Below, in pieces: positions 38,398 through 47,200 of a stretch of 64,000 nucleotides of DNA (positions are counted from its first letter, which is position 1; each line of letters begins with the position of its first letter). The position numbers were made by a program, and so were the translations under genes. Below the pieces are notes generated by a model that was not told where the DNA came from, searched no databases, and saw nothing but the letters and a program-made list of their open reading frames with translations. Source of the DNA: Tateyamaria omphalii (GTDB lineage Bacteria > Pseudomonadota > Alphaproteobacteria > Rhodobacterales > Rhodobacteraceae); NCBI RefSeq assembly GCF_014651375.1, contig NZ_BMWT01000004.1, positions 124,001 to 188,000 on the forward strand, written 5' to 3'.

Positions 38398-39378
38398 TCA
38401 GGGTGCCACGATGGGCTGTGCTTTGAGAAGGGGTTCAGAGGTGTCCACGCCATCAAACAGGCTGCCCTCTTCGAACCAGCTGCGCGGGGCGGGGGCACCC
38501 CAAAGCGTTTGGCGCTGCGGGTCCTTGAGATCCCATTTGATTGGCTCGTGGTCGGGGTCCACGGTCTGGTAGTCGGAGCAGTAGATTTCGATTCGGTGTC
38601 CGTCGGGGTCGCGGACATAGAGAAAAAAGGCGTTCGAGATGCCGTGCCGCCCCGGACCCCGTTCGATGTTTTCGCGGTAGCCGGTCGTGCTCATCAGGTC
38701 GAGCAGGTCGATGATGTTGAGCGGGTTGGGCACCCAGAAGGCCGAATGGTGCAGGCGTGGGCCAGTGCCGTTGGTGAAGGCGATGTCATGCACGCCGCCC
38801 TTGCGGTGCATCCACGCCGCCCATGTTTTACCGGTCTCTGCATCTTCGGTATATTCCGTCGTGCGGAACCCCATTTGCGTGTAGAAGGCCACGGCCCCGT
38901 CCACATCGGATGAAAACAGGTTGAAGTGGTCGATGCGCAGCGGTTTGACACCTCGATAGAGCGCATATTTCTGTGCCATTGTCGGCAGCCGGTCCATCTG
39001 AACATAGAATTCGAGAGGTATTCCCCACAGATCGGTGGTTTGCAGGACCCGGCCCATGAAGGGGCGGTTGATCCAGTCCGTGGGGCGGCCCTGTTCGCGG
39101 AACCATGCCTCGGCCTTGTCGAGATCGGCGTGGTCGTAGAGCTTGAAGCCGAGCCTTGCGACATTGGCGCTGCGCGCTTGGGTCAGGATGATGCAATGGT
39201 GCCCCCGTTCCTCCATCGCGCGCAGGTAGATCGATTGATCATCTTCATGCGTGATCTGAAGGCCCAGCGTATCCACGTAGAAGGCACGCGATGCTGCGAG
39301 GTCTGTCACCCGGTATTCCACGTGGCTAAGCCGCACGATGTTGAAGGGCGGGTAAAGCTCGGGCGGGGGGATCGGCAT
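38398..39378 (-). CDS. hpaD: 3,4-dihydroxyphenylacetate 2,3-dioxygenase-like extradiol dioxygenase
   Basis: 326 aa, two vicinal-oxygen-chelate modules. The metal facial triad H151 (LRIDHFNLF), H210 (RLHHSAFWV) and E264 (GHRIEIY) has spacing nearly identical to the homoprotocatechuate 2,3-dioxygenases of Brevibacterium/Arthrobacter. The enzyme opens the catechol ring next to the hydroxyls, producing 5-carboxymethyl-2-hydroxymuconate semialdehyde. It lies between the aldehyde dehydrogenase and the decarboxylase, with a type 2 repeat just upstream. Confidence 0.88.
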   Translation of the reverse strand: MPIPPPELYPPFNIVRLSHVEYRVTDLAASRAFYVDTLGLQITHEDDQSIYLRAMEERGHHCIILTQARSANVARLGFKLYDHADLDKAEAWFREQGRPTDWINRPFMGRVLQTTDLWGIPLEFYVQMDRLPTMAQKYALYRGVKPLRIDHFNLFSSDVDGAVAFYTQMGFRTTEYTEDAETGKTWAAWMHRKGGVHDIAFTNGTGPRLHHSAFWVPNPLNIIDLLDLMSTTGYRENIERGPGRHGISNAFFLYVRDPDGHRIEIYCSDYQTVDPDHEPIKWDLKDPQRQTLWGAPAPRSWFEEGSLFDGVDTSEPLLKAQPIVAP

Positions 39379-39430
39379 CGGCTGTTCCTAAATGGGGCGG
39401 CTGCGCCGCGCGCGATTCATTTTTGGGAAT

Positions 39431-39480
39431 GAGGGACGCTGTCCCTCAAACTCCCTGTGGTATTTGGAGCCAGAAGAAGC
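39431..39480 (+). repeat. Dispersed intergenic repeat, type 2 copy B
   Basis: Contains the perfect GAGGGAC-GCT-GTCCCTC hairpin (39431-39447) followed by CTCCCTGTGGTATTTGGAGC and CAGAAGAAGC. It matches the opposite-strand copy at 28194-28250. It sits inside the hpaE-hpaD gap and so could modulate read-through within that operon. Confidence 0.6.
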
Positions 39481-39481
39481 A

Positions 39482-40993
39482 TCAGATACCCAGACGTGGG
39501 ATTTTCGGGTCACCGGTGGCGATGCCGATGTGCTTCTGTTCCATGTAGAATTCGAATGACCAGTCGCCTCCATCGCGCCCGATGCCGCTGGCTTTCATGC
39601 CGCCAAACGGTGTGGGCAGGTGCCGGACGTTGGCAGAGTTCACCCAGATCATGCCAGCTTCGAGCCCATCGGTGAACCGCATGGCGCGGGTCACATCAGC
39701 TGTCCAGACATAGCCTGTCAGTCCGTAGGCCGTATCGTTGGCGATCTGCAGCGCCTCTTCTTCCGTTTTGAAACGGATGGAGGTGAGGACCGGACCGAAG
39801 ATTTCCTCTTGGGCGATCTTCATGTCGTTGGTGGCGTTCGTGAACAGGGTTGGTGCCACGAATTGACCGGTGTCGCCCACGCGCGTGCCGCCCGCCGCGA
39901 TTGTGGCCCCTTCGGTCGTGGCCATGTCGAAGCTGGCCATGACCTTGGCCCTGTGCCCTTGGTGGATCAGGGGACCGATTTCGGTTGCCGGGTCCAGCGG
40001 GTGGCCCACCTTGATGGCCTTGGCGCGCGCTGCGAGCTTTGCCTCGAAGTCATCCGCAATGGTGTCCTGCACAAGCAGGCGTGAGGATGAGGTGCAGCGT
40101 TCGCCATTGAGCGAGTAGATCATGAAGATGGCGGCATCGAGTGCAGCGTCGAGATCGGCGTCATCAAAGACCACAACCGGGTTTTTGCCGCCCAGCTCGA
40201 AGTGCACGCGTTTCAGAGTGGGCGCGCCCTGCGCCATAATGGCCGATCCTGTCTTGGACTCGCCCACAAAGGCAATGGCCTTGATGTCGGGGTGTTCGGT
40301 CAGGGCTTTGCCCGCCTCTTCGCCCATGCCGTTGACGACGTTCCATACGCCCGGTGGCAGGCCTGCCTCTTCTGCGATCTCGATCAGGATACGAGCAGTC
40401 CAGGGGCTGAGTTCGGCGGGTTTGTGGACGACTGTGCAGCCTGCGGCGAGGGCGGGGGCGATTTTCCATGTGGAGAGCATGAACGGCGTGTTCCACGGTG
40501 TGATGACCCCTACGGCGCCAATGGGCACGCGGGTGGTGATGTTCATCAGCGTGGGCGATGGCAGCGCTTGCCCATCGCGTGCCGAGGGCGCGCGGTCTGC
40601 AAAGAAGCGGAAATTGGCGGCACCGCGCAGTGCCGCCTTGGACATGAAGCGCAGGGCCTGACCTGTGTCCCAGCATTCGCTAAGGGCGATTTCCTCGGCG
40701 CGGGCTTCGATCCCGTCAGCGATGGCGTGCAGTATGCGCTTGCGATCAGATGCCGGCATGTCGCGCCATGCGGGGAAGGCGGCCTTGGCTGCTTGGGCCG
40801 CGGCATCCACATCTGCGGAGCTGCTGCGGGCCACGCGCGCAATCTGGCTGTCGTCGACGGGCGAGGTCGTGTTGAACCAGTCTCCTGTGGCGGCAGGTTG
40901 TGCCTTGCCCGCGATGTGATTGAGAATGCCGGTTTCACCAATCCGGGTCAGATGTGGTGCCAGTTTTGCAATATTGTCCTGAAGCGCAGACAT
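39482..40993 (-). CDS. hpaE: 5-carboxymethyl-2-hydroxymuconate semialdehyde dehydrogenase-like
   Basis: 503 aa from MSALQDNIAKL with AAAGGA about 7 nt upstream; the open frame runs 64 codons further across the IclR promoter region and is not coding-like. Aldehyde dehydrogenase motifs: ITPWNTPFMLSTWKIAPALA near residue 160, GESKTGSAIM near 235, FELGGKNPVVVFDDADLDAA near 255 and the catalytic cysteine in NGERCTSSSRLL near 290. It oxidises the ring-cleavage semialdehyde. It is the first gene of the minus-strand catabolic operon, directly divergent from iclR. Confidence 0.88.
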   Translation of the reverse strand: MSALQDNIAKLAPHLTRIGETGILNHIAGKAQPAATGDWFNTTSPVDDSQIARVARSSSADVDAAAQAAKAAFPAWRDMPASDRKRILHAIADGIEARAEEIALSECWDTGQALRFMSKAALRGAANFRFFADRAPSARDGQALPSPTLMNITTRVPIGAVGVITPWNTPFMLSTWKIAPALAAGCTVVHKPAELSPWTARILIEIAEEAGLPPGVWNVVNGMGEEAGKALTEHPDIKAIAFVGESKTGSAIMAQGAPTLKRVHFELGGKNPVVVFDDADLDAALDAAIFMIYSLNGERCTSSSRLLVQDTIADDFEAKLAARAKAIKVGHPLDPATEIGPLIHQGHRAKVMASFDMATTEGATIAAGGTRVGDTGQFVAPTLFTNATNDMKIAQEEIFGPVLTSIRFKTEEEALQIANDTAYGLTGYVWTADVTRAMRFTDGLEAGMIWVNSANVRHLPTPFGGMKASGIGRDGGDWSFEFYMEQKHIGIATGDPKIPRLGI

Positions 40994-41013
40994 AGCCGTC
41001 CTTTTTTGGCAAT

Positions 41014-41030
41014 GGTTCATATAATGAACC
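41014..41030. promoter_or_regulatory. Candidate IclR operator
   Basis: GGTTCATATAATGAACC is a perfect 7-3-7 inverted repeat centred in the 91-bp gap between hpaE and the IclR gene. Size, symmetry and location match IclR-family operators. It would control both divergent operons. Confidence 0.65.
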
Positions 41031-41036
41031 CTTGGA

Positions 41037-41053
41037 TGCAAAAATATATTGCA
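41037..41053. promoter_or_regulatory. Second small inverted repeat in the IclR divergent region
   Basis: TGCAA-AAATATA-TTGCA, a 5-7-5 inverted repeat just downstream of the main palindrome. The AT-rich centre may be a promoter -10 region for iclR instead of, or as well as, a binding site. Confidence 0.3.
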
Positions 41054-41084
41054 AGGGGATTGCAGGTGCGTCAAGCTTGATCCC

Positions 41085-41885
41085 ATGTCCACCATTGCAA
41101 AGGCTCTTGGTCTTTTGGACCTGTTCAGTGACGCGCATCCCCGGCTGGGGTTGTCGGACGTGCAGCGTTTGACCGGGCGGGACAAAGCGACGGTGCATCG
41201 GCACCTTGTGGCCCTGGAACGGGCGGGCTTTCTGGAGCAAGATGCGGCGACCCGTGCCTACAGGCTTGGCCCTGCGCTGACCCGGTTGTCGGGGATCCGC
41301 GCGCGCACCGTGCCGGAGGTCGAGATGGTGCGCAGCGTGATTGACGTGTTGAGCCGTGATGTTGGTGAACTGGTTCACGTCAGTCGCGTGCAAGGGTTCG
41401 ATCTGGTCCACGTTCATCACGCTGAGGAACATGACCACCCAGTGCGCGTTGCCTTTGACGCATATGGTCTGCCACCCCTTTTTGCCACCGCATCTGGCAA
41501 AGCTTACCTTGCTTTTTCTCCGGGTGGTCTTCTGGAGCTTGCCATTGCCGATCCGCGTACATGTCTGCCGGGAACTCCGGCGCCAGATCGGCGTGAGATT
41601 GAAGCAGAGCTGAAACAGATCGCCAGCCTTGGCTATGCCCGGAACCGCGATGCCCTGCGCCTTGGCGTCTCTTCTGTTGCGATCCCGGTTTTTGATGGAG
41701 CTTCCCGTGCTTTCGCCACCTGTTCGATCGCGTATCCCACGGGACGGGGCGGTAAGGGGACCGAAGCGCGGCTGGCGCGGCTTTTGATGCAGCGTGGACG
41801 GGACATTACCGAAGCCATGGGCGGCGTGGTGCCGCCGCATATCCTCGACCTCTGGACCCCGAGCCGTGAAAGGGCTGCGTCATGA
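41085..41885 (+). CDS. IclR-family transcriptional regulator
   Basis: 266 aa from MSTIAKALGLLDLFSD. The N-terminal winged HTH (LGLSDVQRLTGRDKATVHRH, residues ~20-40) is followed by the IclR effector domain, with ELVHVSRVQGFDLVHVHHAE near residue 95, LPPLFATASGKAYLAF and ALRLGVSSVAIPVFDG near 190. It overlaps the aminotransferase start by 4 nt, so it leads the plus-strand operon and is divergent from the meta-cleavage operon. IclR proteins often sense aromatic acids or related catabolites; the effector is unknown here. Confidence 0.9.
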   Translation: MSTIAKALGLLDLFSDAHPRLGLSDVQRLTGRDKATVHRHLVALERAGFLEQDAATRAYRLGPALTRLSGIRARTVPEVEMVRSVIDVLSRDVGELVHVSRVQGFDLVHVHHAEEHDHPVRVAFDAYGLPPLFATASGKAYLAFSPGGLLELAIADPRTCLPGTPAPDRREIEAELKQIASLGYARNRDALRLGVSSVAIPVFDGASRAFATCSIAYPTGRGGKGTEARLARLLMQRGRDITEAMGGVVPPHILDLWTPSRERAAS

Positions 41886-43243
41886 AGGACAGCAACTTTC
41901 TGAAGGAACACAACGCCCGCCAGTTCTGGCACCCTATGGCGCACCCCGCCGACAGCATGGCGAACCCGCCGACGATCCTAACAGGCGGCGATGGCGTGTT
42001 CATCACCGACGTGGACGGCCATCGCAGCATTGATGCCGTCGGTGGGCTTTGGAACGTAAACTTGGGCTACTCCTGTCAGCCAGTGAAGGACGCGATTGCG
42101 GGACAGTTGGATGCGCTGCCCTACTATTCGACCTTCCGCGGCACATCGAACGACAAGGCGATTGAGTTGGCTTACTTGCTGGCCGAGTTTTTTGGCCCGG
42201 ATGGCATGACCCGCAGTTTTTTCACAAGTGGCGGGTCCGACAGCATCGAGATTGCGTTGAAACTGGCCCGGCAATACCACCGCATCCGGGGAGATGAGGC
42301 ACGGACCAAGTTCATCAGCTTGGACAAGGGCTATCACGGCACGCACTTTGGCGGTGCGTCGGTCAATGGCAATGCCAAGTTCCGCAACACGTATGAGCCG
42401 CTCATGGCCGGCTGTTTTCACATTCCGGGCCCGTATCTCTACCGCAATCCATTCGGCACTGATGATCCGGCTGAGCTGGCGCGCCTGAGCGCGGGAATGC
42501 TGGAGCGAGAGATTGCCTTTCAGGGCGCCAACACCATTGCAGCTTTTGTGATGGAGCCGGTGCAGGGGGCAGGGGGAGTGATCTCGCCGCATCCCAGCTT
42601 CATGCCGCTGGTTCGGGACATCTGCGACAAGCATGGTGTCCTATTGATCGCGGATGAGGTGATCACCGCATTCGGTCGTACAGGGGACGAGACAGGATCG
42701 CGCCACTGGGGTGTGCAACCGGACCTGATGTGTACGGCAAAAGCCATTACAAACGGGTACTTCCCCTTTGGCGCCGTGATGATCGCGGACCACGTCGCGG
42801 CGGTTTTTGAAGATGATGAAAGCGGGGTGGGTTCCGTCGATTCCGGCTACACCTATTCCGGTCACCCCGTTGGGGCCGCCGCCGCCGTTGCGGCCGTGGA
42901 AGAGACGATACGTATCCGGCCATGGGAAAACGCGAGCGCGCGTGGGGCCGAGTTGAAGGCGGGGCTTGATGCGCTTGCTGGTCGCTATGATCACATCGGG
43001 GACGTCCGTGGCGAGGGTTTGATGTGTGCCATCGAACTTGTCAGCGATCGTGGCAAAAAGACCCCCGTGGGTAAGGCGCTGCCGCTGGTGTTCCAGAAGG
43101 CAGCTTACGAGGACGGTGTGATGATCCGGGTATCGGGCAACAACGCCATCTTCTCTCCGCCCTTGGTCATTGATGCGGGGCATGTGCAGAAAATACTGTC
43201 CGCGACCGAAACAGGCCTGAAGGCCATGGCCGAGGCGGCTTGA
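41882..43243 (+). CDS. Class III (omega-amino acid/amine) aminotransferase
   Basis: 453 aa PLP enzyme of fold type I. Motifs: FFTSGGSDSIEIALKLARQY near residue 115, KGYHGTHFGG near 150, GVLLIADEVITAFGRTG near 252 (the Asp binding the PLP nitrogen) and the Schiff-base lysine in MCTAKAITNGYFPFGAV near 282. The class transfers amino groups from terminal amines, beta-alanine, taurine or omega-amino acids to pyruvate or 2-oxoglutarate. In this operon it may act on an aromatic or aliphatic amine or an omega-amino acid intermediate. It is coupled to iclR and overlaps tctB by 4 nt. Confidence 0.85.
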   Translation: MKDSNFLKEHNARQFWHPMAHPADSMANPPTILTGGDGVFITDVDGHRSIDAVGGLWNVNLGYSCQPVKDAIAGQLDALPYYSTFRGTSNDKAIELAYLLAEFFGPDGMTRSFFTSGGSDSIEIALKLARQYHRIRGDEARTKFISLDKGYHGTHFGGASVNGNAKFRNTYEPLMAGCFHIPGPYLYRNPFGTDDPAELARLSAGMLEREIAFQGANTIAAFVMEPVQGAGGVISPHPSFMPLVRDICDKHGVLLIADEVITAFGRTGDETGSRHWGVQPDLMCTAKAITNGYFPFGAVMIADHVAAVFEDDESGVGSVDSGYTYSGHPVGAAAAVAAVEETIRIRPWENASARGAELKAGLDALAGRYDHIGDVRGEGLMCAIELVSDRGKKTPVGKALPLVFQKAAYEDGVMIRVSGNNAIFSPPLVIDAGHVQKILSATETGLKAMAEAA

Positions 43244-43980
43244 AGTCTCGGGTCGCATCCCCAGCGCCACGCAGCGCAACGGTGGTGCGGCCCATCCGGT
43301 CAGAGACCACGGGTCGCGCTTTTGCCAGCGCGTGCCCGCCGGACACCAGGATCAATGTCACCGACGTTACGGATTTCCGGCGTGGGCGAGGGGATCCGAT
43401 CTTTTCCCTGTTCATGGCGGTGCTGGCCCTGTTTTTTCTGGTGTTCTTTTTCACCCAGACAGGGTGGGAGGACCGCAAGCTGCCGCAGAACATGGCGCGC
43501 TACTGGATGGACCAGTTTGGCGTAACCGAGCCGGAGGGACGGACGGCGCGCTTGGGCCGCATCCTCAAGCAAAGCTGGGTGGCGCCGTTGATGTGTCTGG
43601 CGGTTTTGGTACCTGCTGCCCTGTGGAACCTGCGCGGGGCGTGGCGGGCACAGGCGTGGCGGCAGCGGTTCAAGCAGCCAACCGACGTGGCCTATGAACT
43701 GGGTCAGTGGCTGCGCGCGCTGGAATATGTGGTTTGGTTCGTGGCCTACACATTGCTCGTGCCAGTGCTTGGGTATCTGGTGTCCACCCTGCTGCTTGGC
43801 ACGCTTTTGCCGTGGCGCCTTGGCTATCGCGGCGCGCGTTGGATGTGCATCTGCCTTGCGGCGAGCCTCGCCATCGTTCTGGTCTTTCGCACTGGGTTGC
43901 AGATCAAGACACCCGTCAACATCTGGCTTTATGACCTGCTGCCGCAGCGCATGGAGACGTTCATGCAGGTGTGGTTCTGA
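43240..43980 (+). CDS. tctB: Tripartite tricarboxylate transporter small membrane subunit TctB
   Basis: 246 aa with a TTG start overlapping the aminotransferase stop; a GTG at 43282 is an alternative that removes an atypical basic N-terminus. Four hydrophobic segments are seen (FSLFMAVLALFFLVFFF near residue 55, then near 110, 170 and 205). The poorly conserved small subunit is recognised mainly by topology and by its position immediately before TctA, which it overlaps by 1 nt. Confidence 0.75.
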   Translation: MKSRVASPAPRSATVVRPIRSETTGRAFASACPPDTRINVTDVTDFRRGRGDPIFSLFMAVLALFFLVFFFTQTGWEDRKLPQNMARYWMDQFGVTEPEGRTARLGRILKQSWVAPLMCLAVLVPAALWNLRGAWRAQAWRQRFKQPTDVAYELGQWLRALEYVVWFVAYTLLVPVLGYLVSTLLLGTLLPWRLGYRGARWMCICLAASLAIVLVFRTGLQIKTPVNIWLYDLLPQRMETFMQVWF

Positions 43981-45470
43981 TGGAGGCGTTCTGGGCCGGC
44001 CTTGATAACCTTGCCAGCTTGCCTGTGCTGGTGGCGATCCTGATCGGGTCGGTCGGTGGGTTGGCCATCGGGGCCGTGCCGGGGATCGGGCCTGCCATCG
44101 CCATTGCGATCCTTCTGCCTGCGACCGTGTTTCTGGATGATCTGGTGTCGCTGGTGCTTCTCTTGGGTGTTTACGGGTCGAGCATGTATGGCGGCGCGAT
44201 CCCGGCCATCCTGATCAACACGCCGGGCACGCCGGTGAATGCGCTGACCACCTATGACGGCTATGCCATGACGCGTCGGGGCGAGGCGGCGCGGGGCCTG
44301 TCGCTGGCCTATTCCGCGTCTTTCTTTGGGGGATGCTTTTCTATCCTGCTGGGGCTGGGCGCGCTGATGCTGTTTGGCCCATATCTACGGGATCTGGGCG
44401 CGCTGTTCGGGCAGCGCGATATCTTCATGGCCGCGGCCTTGGGTGCCGTTCTGCTGATTGCAGCGCATCGCAAGACGATGGGGATCGCTGCGCTGCTTTT
44501 TGGGCTTGGGTTTCTCATTGCACTGGTCGGGCGGCAATCGCTCAAGCAGATCGACCGCTATACCTTTGGGGTCGAATACCTGTATCCGGGCTTTAACCTG
44601 ATCGTCGTGATCGTGGGTATTTTTGCCATTTCACAGGCACTGTTCCTGCTGACGGGCAAGGATGCTGATCCACCCGAAGCACGGCTCAAAGGTGGGTTGC
44701 TGCGCGGGTTCGGAGAGCTGAAGAAGCATCCGGCCGTGGCCACGATCAGCGCAGGCTATGGCACGATCATGGGTATCATCCCCGGTGTGGGCGAGTTCGT
44801 GGCGCAGTTCTTCAGCTACTCCACAGCACGGGCCATGTCGAAAGAGCCGGGTAAGTTCGGGCGTGGCGCGCCCGACGGGTTGATTGCGTCTGAGGCCAGC
44901 AACAACGCAGTGCCCGCTGCCGCCATGGTGCCGCTCTTGGCGCTGGGCGTGCCCGGCGAGGCGCTGACGGCCATGATGATGGTTGTGTTCTTTGATGCGG
45001 GCATCAAACCCGGCCCGGATATCTTCGAGAACAACCCGGACTTCCTGTTCTCTCTCTTCATCGCGCTTTTGATCATCAACGTCTTGGTCATCCTGACACT
45101 GCTGGTGTCCACGAAATGGATCGCGCGCATCATCTATGTGCCGAACCGCCTGCTGGGCGCGTTCATCTTGATCCTCGCTTTCGTCGGCGTCTTTTCCATC
45201 CGCAACTCCTTTGCCGACTGCATGTTCGCCGCTGGTTTCGGGTATCTGGGTTTTATCCTGCGCCGTCTTGATTGGCCGCTGGTGCCCATCGTACTGGGCC
45301 TCGTCCTTGGCTCTATCATGATCGAGAAGCTGACGGCGGGCGCGGGACAGATCAAGACCGTCTTCGATCTGGTCAACCGGCCTGTGTCGGGCACGCTTTT
45401 TGTTGTCATCCTGATCGTGATTGGTATCACGATCGCCCAAAGCCTCCGCACGAAGAGGTTTGAACATTAA
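43980..45470 (+). CDS. tctA: Tripartite tricarboxylate transporter large membrane subunit TctA
   Basis: 496 aa from MEAFWAGLDNLAS (TGATG overlap with tctB; a GTG three codons earlier is possible). About 11-12 TMs with the signature GSVGGLAIGAVPGIGPAIAI near residue 22, YGSSMYGGAIPAILINTPGT near 65, GIIPGVGEFVAQFFSY near 265 and LIASEASNNAVPAAAMVPLL near 300. It is a secondary (ion-driven) transporter that works with a periplasmic binding protein. The substrate of this system could be an aromatic or other carboxylate rather than citrate. Confidence 0.92.
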   Translation: MEAFWAGLDNLASLPVLVAILIGSVGGLAIGAVPGIGPAIAIAILLPATVFLDDLVSLVLLLGVYGSSMYGGAIPAILINTPGTPVNALTTYDGYAMTRRGEAARGLSLAYSASFFGGCFSILLGLGALMLFGPYLRDLGALFGQRDIFMAAALGAVLLIAAHRKTMGIAALLFGLGFLIALVGRQSLKQIDRYTFGVEYLYPGFNLIVVIVGIFAISQALFLLTGKDADPPEARLKGGLLRGFGELKKHPAVATISAGYGTIMGIIPGVGEFVAQFFSYSTARAMSKEPGKFGRGAPDGLIASEASNNAVPAAAMVPLLALGVPGEALTAMMMVVFFDAGIKPGPDIFENNPDFLFSLFIALLIINVLVILTLLVSTKWIARIIYVPNRLLGAFILILAFVGVFSIRNSFADCMFAAGFGYLGFILRRLDWPLVPIVLGLVLGSIMIEKLTAGAGQIKTVFDLVNRPVSGTLFVVILIVIGITIAQSLRTKRFEH

Positions 45471-45505
45471 CCACAAAAGCAAAAAACAAACTCAGGGAGA
45501 GTAAC

Positions 45506-46438
45506 ATGAAAAAGCTTTTGACCTCAGCGGCCTTCGCCTTGGCCGCCCTCACTGGTCCGGCGTTGGCAGAGTATCCGACCGGTCCGGTGCAGTTCATTGT
45601 CCCGTGGCCCCCAGGTGATTTCGAAGACATCCTGACGCGCATGATCGCCGCCGACATGGCCGAAGCGACGGGGCAACCTGCGTCGGTCGTGAACCGTCCC
45701 GGCGGCGGGGATGGCCCGTTCCCCGGTGCGCTGGAAGTGCTGAATGCGCCCAATGATGGGTCGGTCATCGGGTCCTTCGTGATCGGGGTGCCGATCGTCG
45801 GACCCCAGATCGATATCGGGATCGAAGAAGACAGCTTTGTGCCTGTGGGCATCTTCCTGACCTACCCGTTCGTACTGGCCGCATCCGGCGGTGCCCCCTA
45901 TTCGAACATGGCTGAACTGGCCGCCCATGCGCAGGACAATGACGTGGTGCTGGGCCATTTCGGTGCGGGCCTGACGCCCACGGCCGTGTCCATGGCTGCA
46001 GCGGCCAAGATGGGGTTCGAGTTCGCAGATGACAGCGCCTTTGATCTGCTGGACTGCAACACGCTGTCTTCGGGTGATGCCGATGTGATCAACACAACTC
46101 TCGCGCTGATCGAACCCTGCCTGGATGACATCAAGGTGCTGGGCAATATCGGTGCGCAGCCCATCGCCAAGCTCGACGGGGTCGAAACCATCGCTGCCCA
46201 ATCCGGTGTCAACGATGTCGAGTTGTGGAACGGACTGTTCGTGACCAAGGGCACGCCGCAAGAGGTGATCGACACCATTGCCGAAGTCGCGGCCAAGACC
46301 ATGGCCTCGGATGAAGCGCAGGCGCTGATGGCCGAGACGGGGGCCGCGGTCTACTGGCAAGGGCAGGACGAGGCGCAGGCGCGCATCGAAGCGGACCGTG
46401 CCAAGTCAGCCGAGATCAACGAGATCCTCGGTCGCTGA
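45506..46438 (+). CDS. tctC: Tripartite tricarboxylate transporter binding protein TctC (Bug family)
   Basis: 310 aa with a clean signal peptide (MKKLLTSAAFALAALTGPAL) and GGGAGAG upstream. The mature start YPTGPVQFIVPWPPGDFEDI corresponds to the Bug ligand loop, but the usual P-G-G-x-x-D is altered to P-G-D-F-E-D. GQPASVVNRPGGGDGPFPGA is near residue 55. The unusual loop suggests a ligand other than a simple tricarboxylate. The gene order B-A-C differs from the common C-B-A. Confidence 0.85.
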   Translation: MKKLLTSAAFALAALTGPALAEYPTGPVQFIVPWPPGDFEDILTRMIAADMAEATGQPASVVNRPGGGDGPFPGALEVLNAPNDGSVIGSFVIGVPIVGPQIDIGIEEDSFVPVGIFLTYPFVLAASGGAPYSNMAELAAHAQDNDVVLGHFGAGLTPTAVSMAAAAKMGFEFADDSAFDLLDCNTLSSGDADVINTTLALIEPCLDDIKVLGNIGAQPIAKLDGVETIAAQSGVNDVELWNGLFVTKGTPQEVIDTIAEVAAKTMASDEAQALMAETGAAVYWQGQDEAQARIEADRAKSAEINEILGR

Positions 46439-46486
46439 ACCAGCCGGGGGCGGTTTGCGCCGTCCCCGCCTTTGGAAAGAACACAT

Positions 46487-47200
46487 ATGCCCCGCCTGAA
46501 GCTCGGTATCCTGCAAGTGAACCATGACCGGTCGGTCGAGGTTGGCGATGCTTTTCCCGATGACGCGCACCGCTTCCGCGATCTGTTCGATGCGCAGGAA
46601 CAGCGGTTCACTTACCGCGTCTACATGACCATCGGGGGCGAGGTGCCGCAGGATGTAGAGGAGCAGGATGCCTATCTGATCACAGGTTCACCGTTGAGTG
46701 TGTTGGATGATCTGGCCTTTCTGCCGCCGCTCTACGATTTCATCCGGGCCTGCGATGCCGCGAAGAAGCCCCTGCTCGGCGCGTGTTTCGGACATCAGGC
46801 GATTGCTGTGGCGTTGGGCGGAGCGGTGGCCCGGCAGGATTGGAACATCGGGATCGATCAAATCGAGGTTTCGGAAACCTTGCCGTGGATGCAGCCCGCC
46901 ATGCCGTCCGTCGGCCTGTACCAGTTTCACCATGACGCGGTGACGGCCTTGCCCGATGGGTGTACGCGATGGGCCACTTCGCCCAAATGCGCGGTGGCCG
47001 GTTTTGCCAAGGGCGACCATATCTTCACCACCCAAGCGCATCCGGAGTTTTCCGACCCGTTCATGCGGTGTGTGCTGAACTACACCAAACCGTACCTGAG
47101 CGCCGATGAAGTGGCCAATGCCGAGGCCACGCTGACCCGCACCAATGACGGCCCGTTGTTTGCTGAATGGGCCACCCGCTTTTTCGGAGGCACGCCATGA
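46487..47200 (+). CDS. Class I glutamine amidotransferase-like hydrolase
   Basis: 237 aa; start MPRLKLGILQVNHD with GGAAAGA 6 nt upstream. The triad is complete: C100 in LLGACFGHQ (nucleophile elbow), H185 and E187 in TQAHPEF. There is no synthetase domain, so it is a free-standing hydrolase/amidotransferase of the GuaA-like group. It overlaps the P450 gene by 4 nt, and a glutamine-synthetase-like ligase follows. The same enzyme pairing occurs in gamma-glutamyl-amine routes (TdnT/AtdA2 for aniline), where it cleaves or balances gamma-glutamyl amide. Confidence 0.82.
   Translation: MPRLKLGILQVNHDRSVEVGDAFPDDAHRFRDLFDAQEQRFTYRVYMTIGGEVPQDVEEQDAYLITGSPLSVLDDLAFLPPLYDFIRACDAAKKPLLGACFGHQAIAVALGGAVARQDWNIGIDQIEVSETLPWMQPAMPSVGLYQFHHDAVTALPDGCTRWATSPKCAVAGFAKGDHIFTTQAHPEFSDPFMRCVLNYTKPYLSADEVANAEATLTRTNDGPLFAEWATRFFGGTP

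Noticed and set aside
40994..41185. 64-residue N-terminal extension of the aldehyde dehydrogenase.
   Set aside because: Covers the palindromic operator and the start of iclR, and the start at 40993 has a proper ribosome site.
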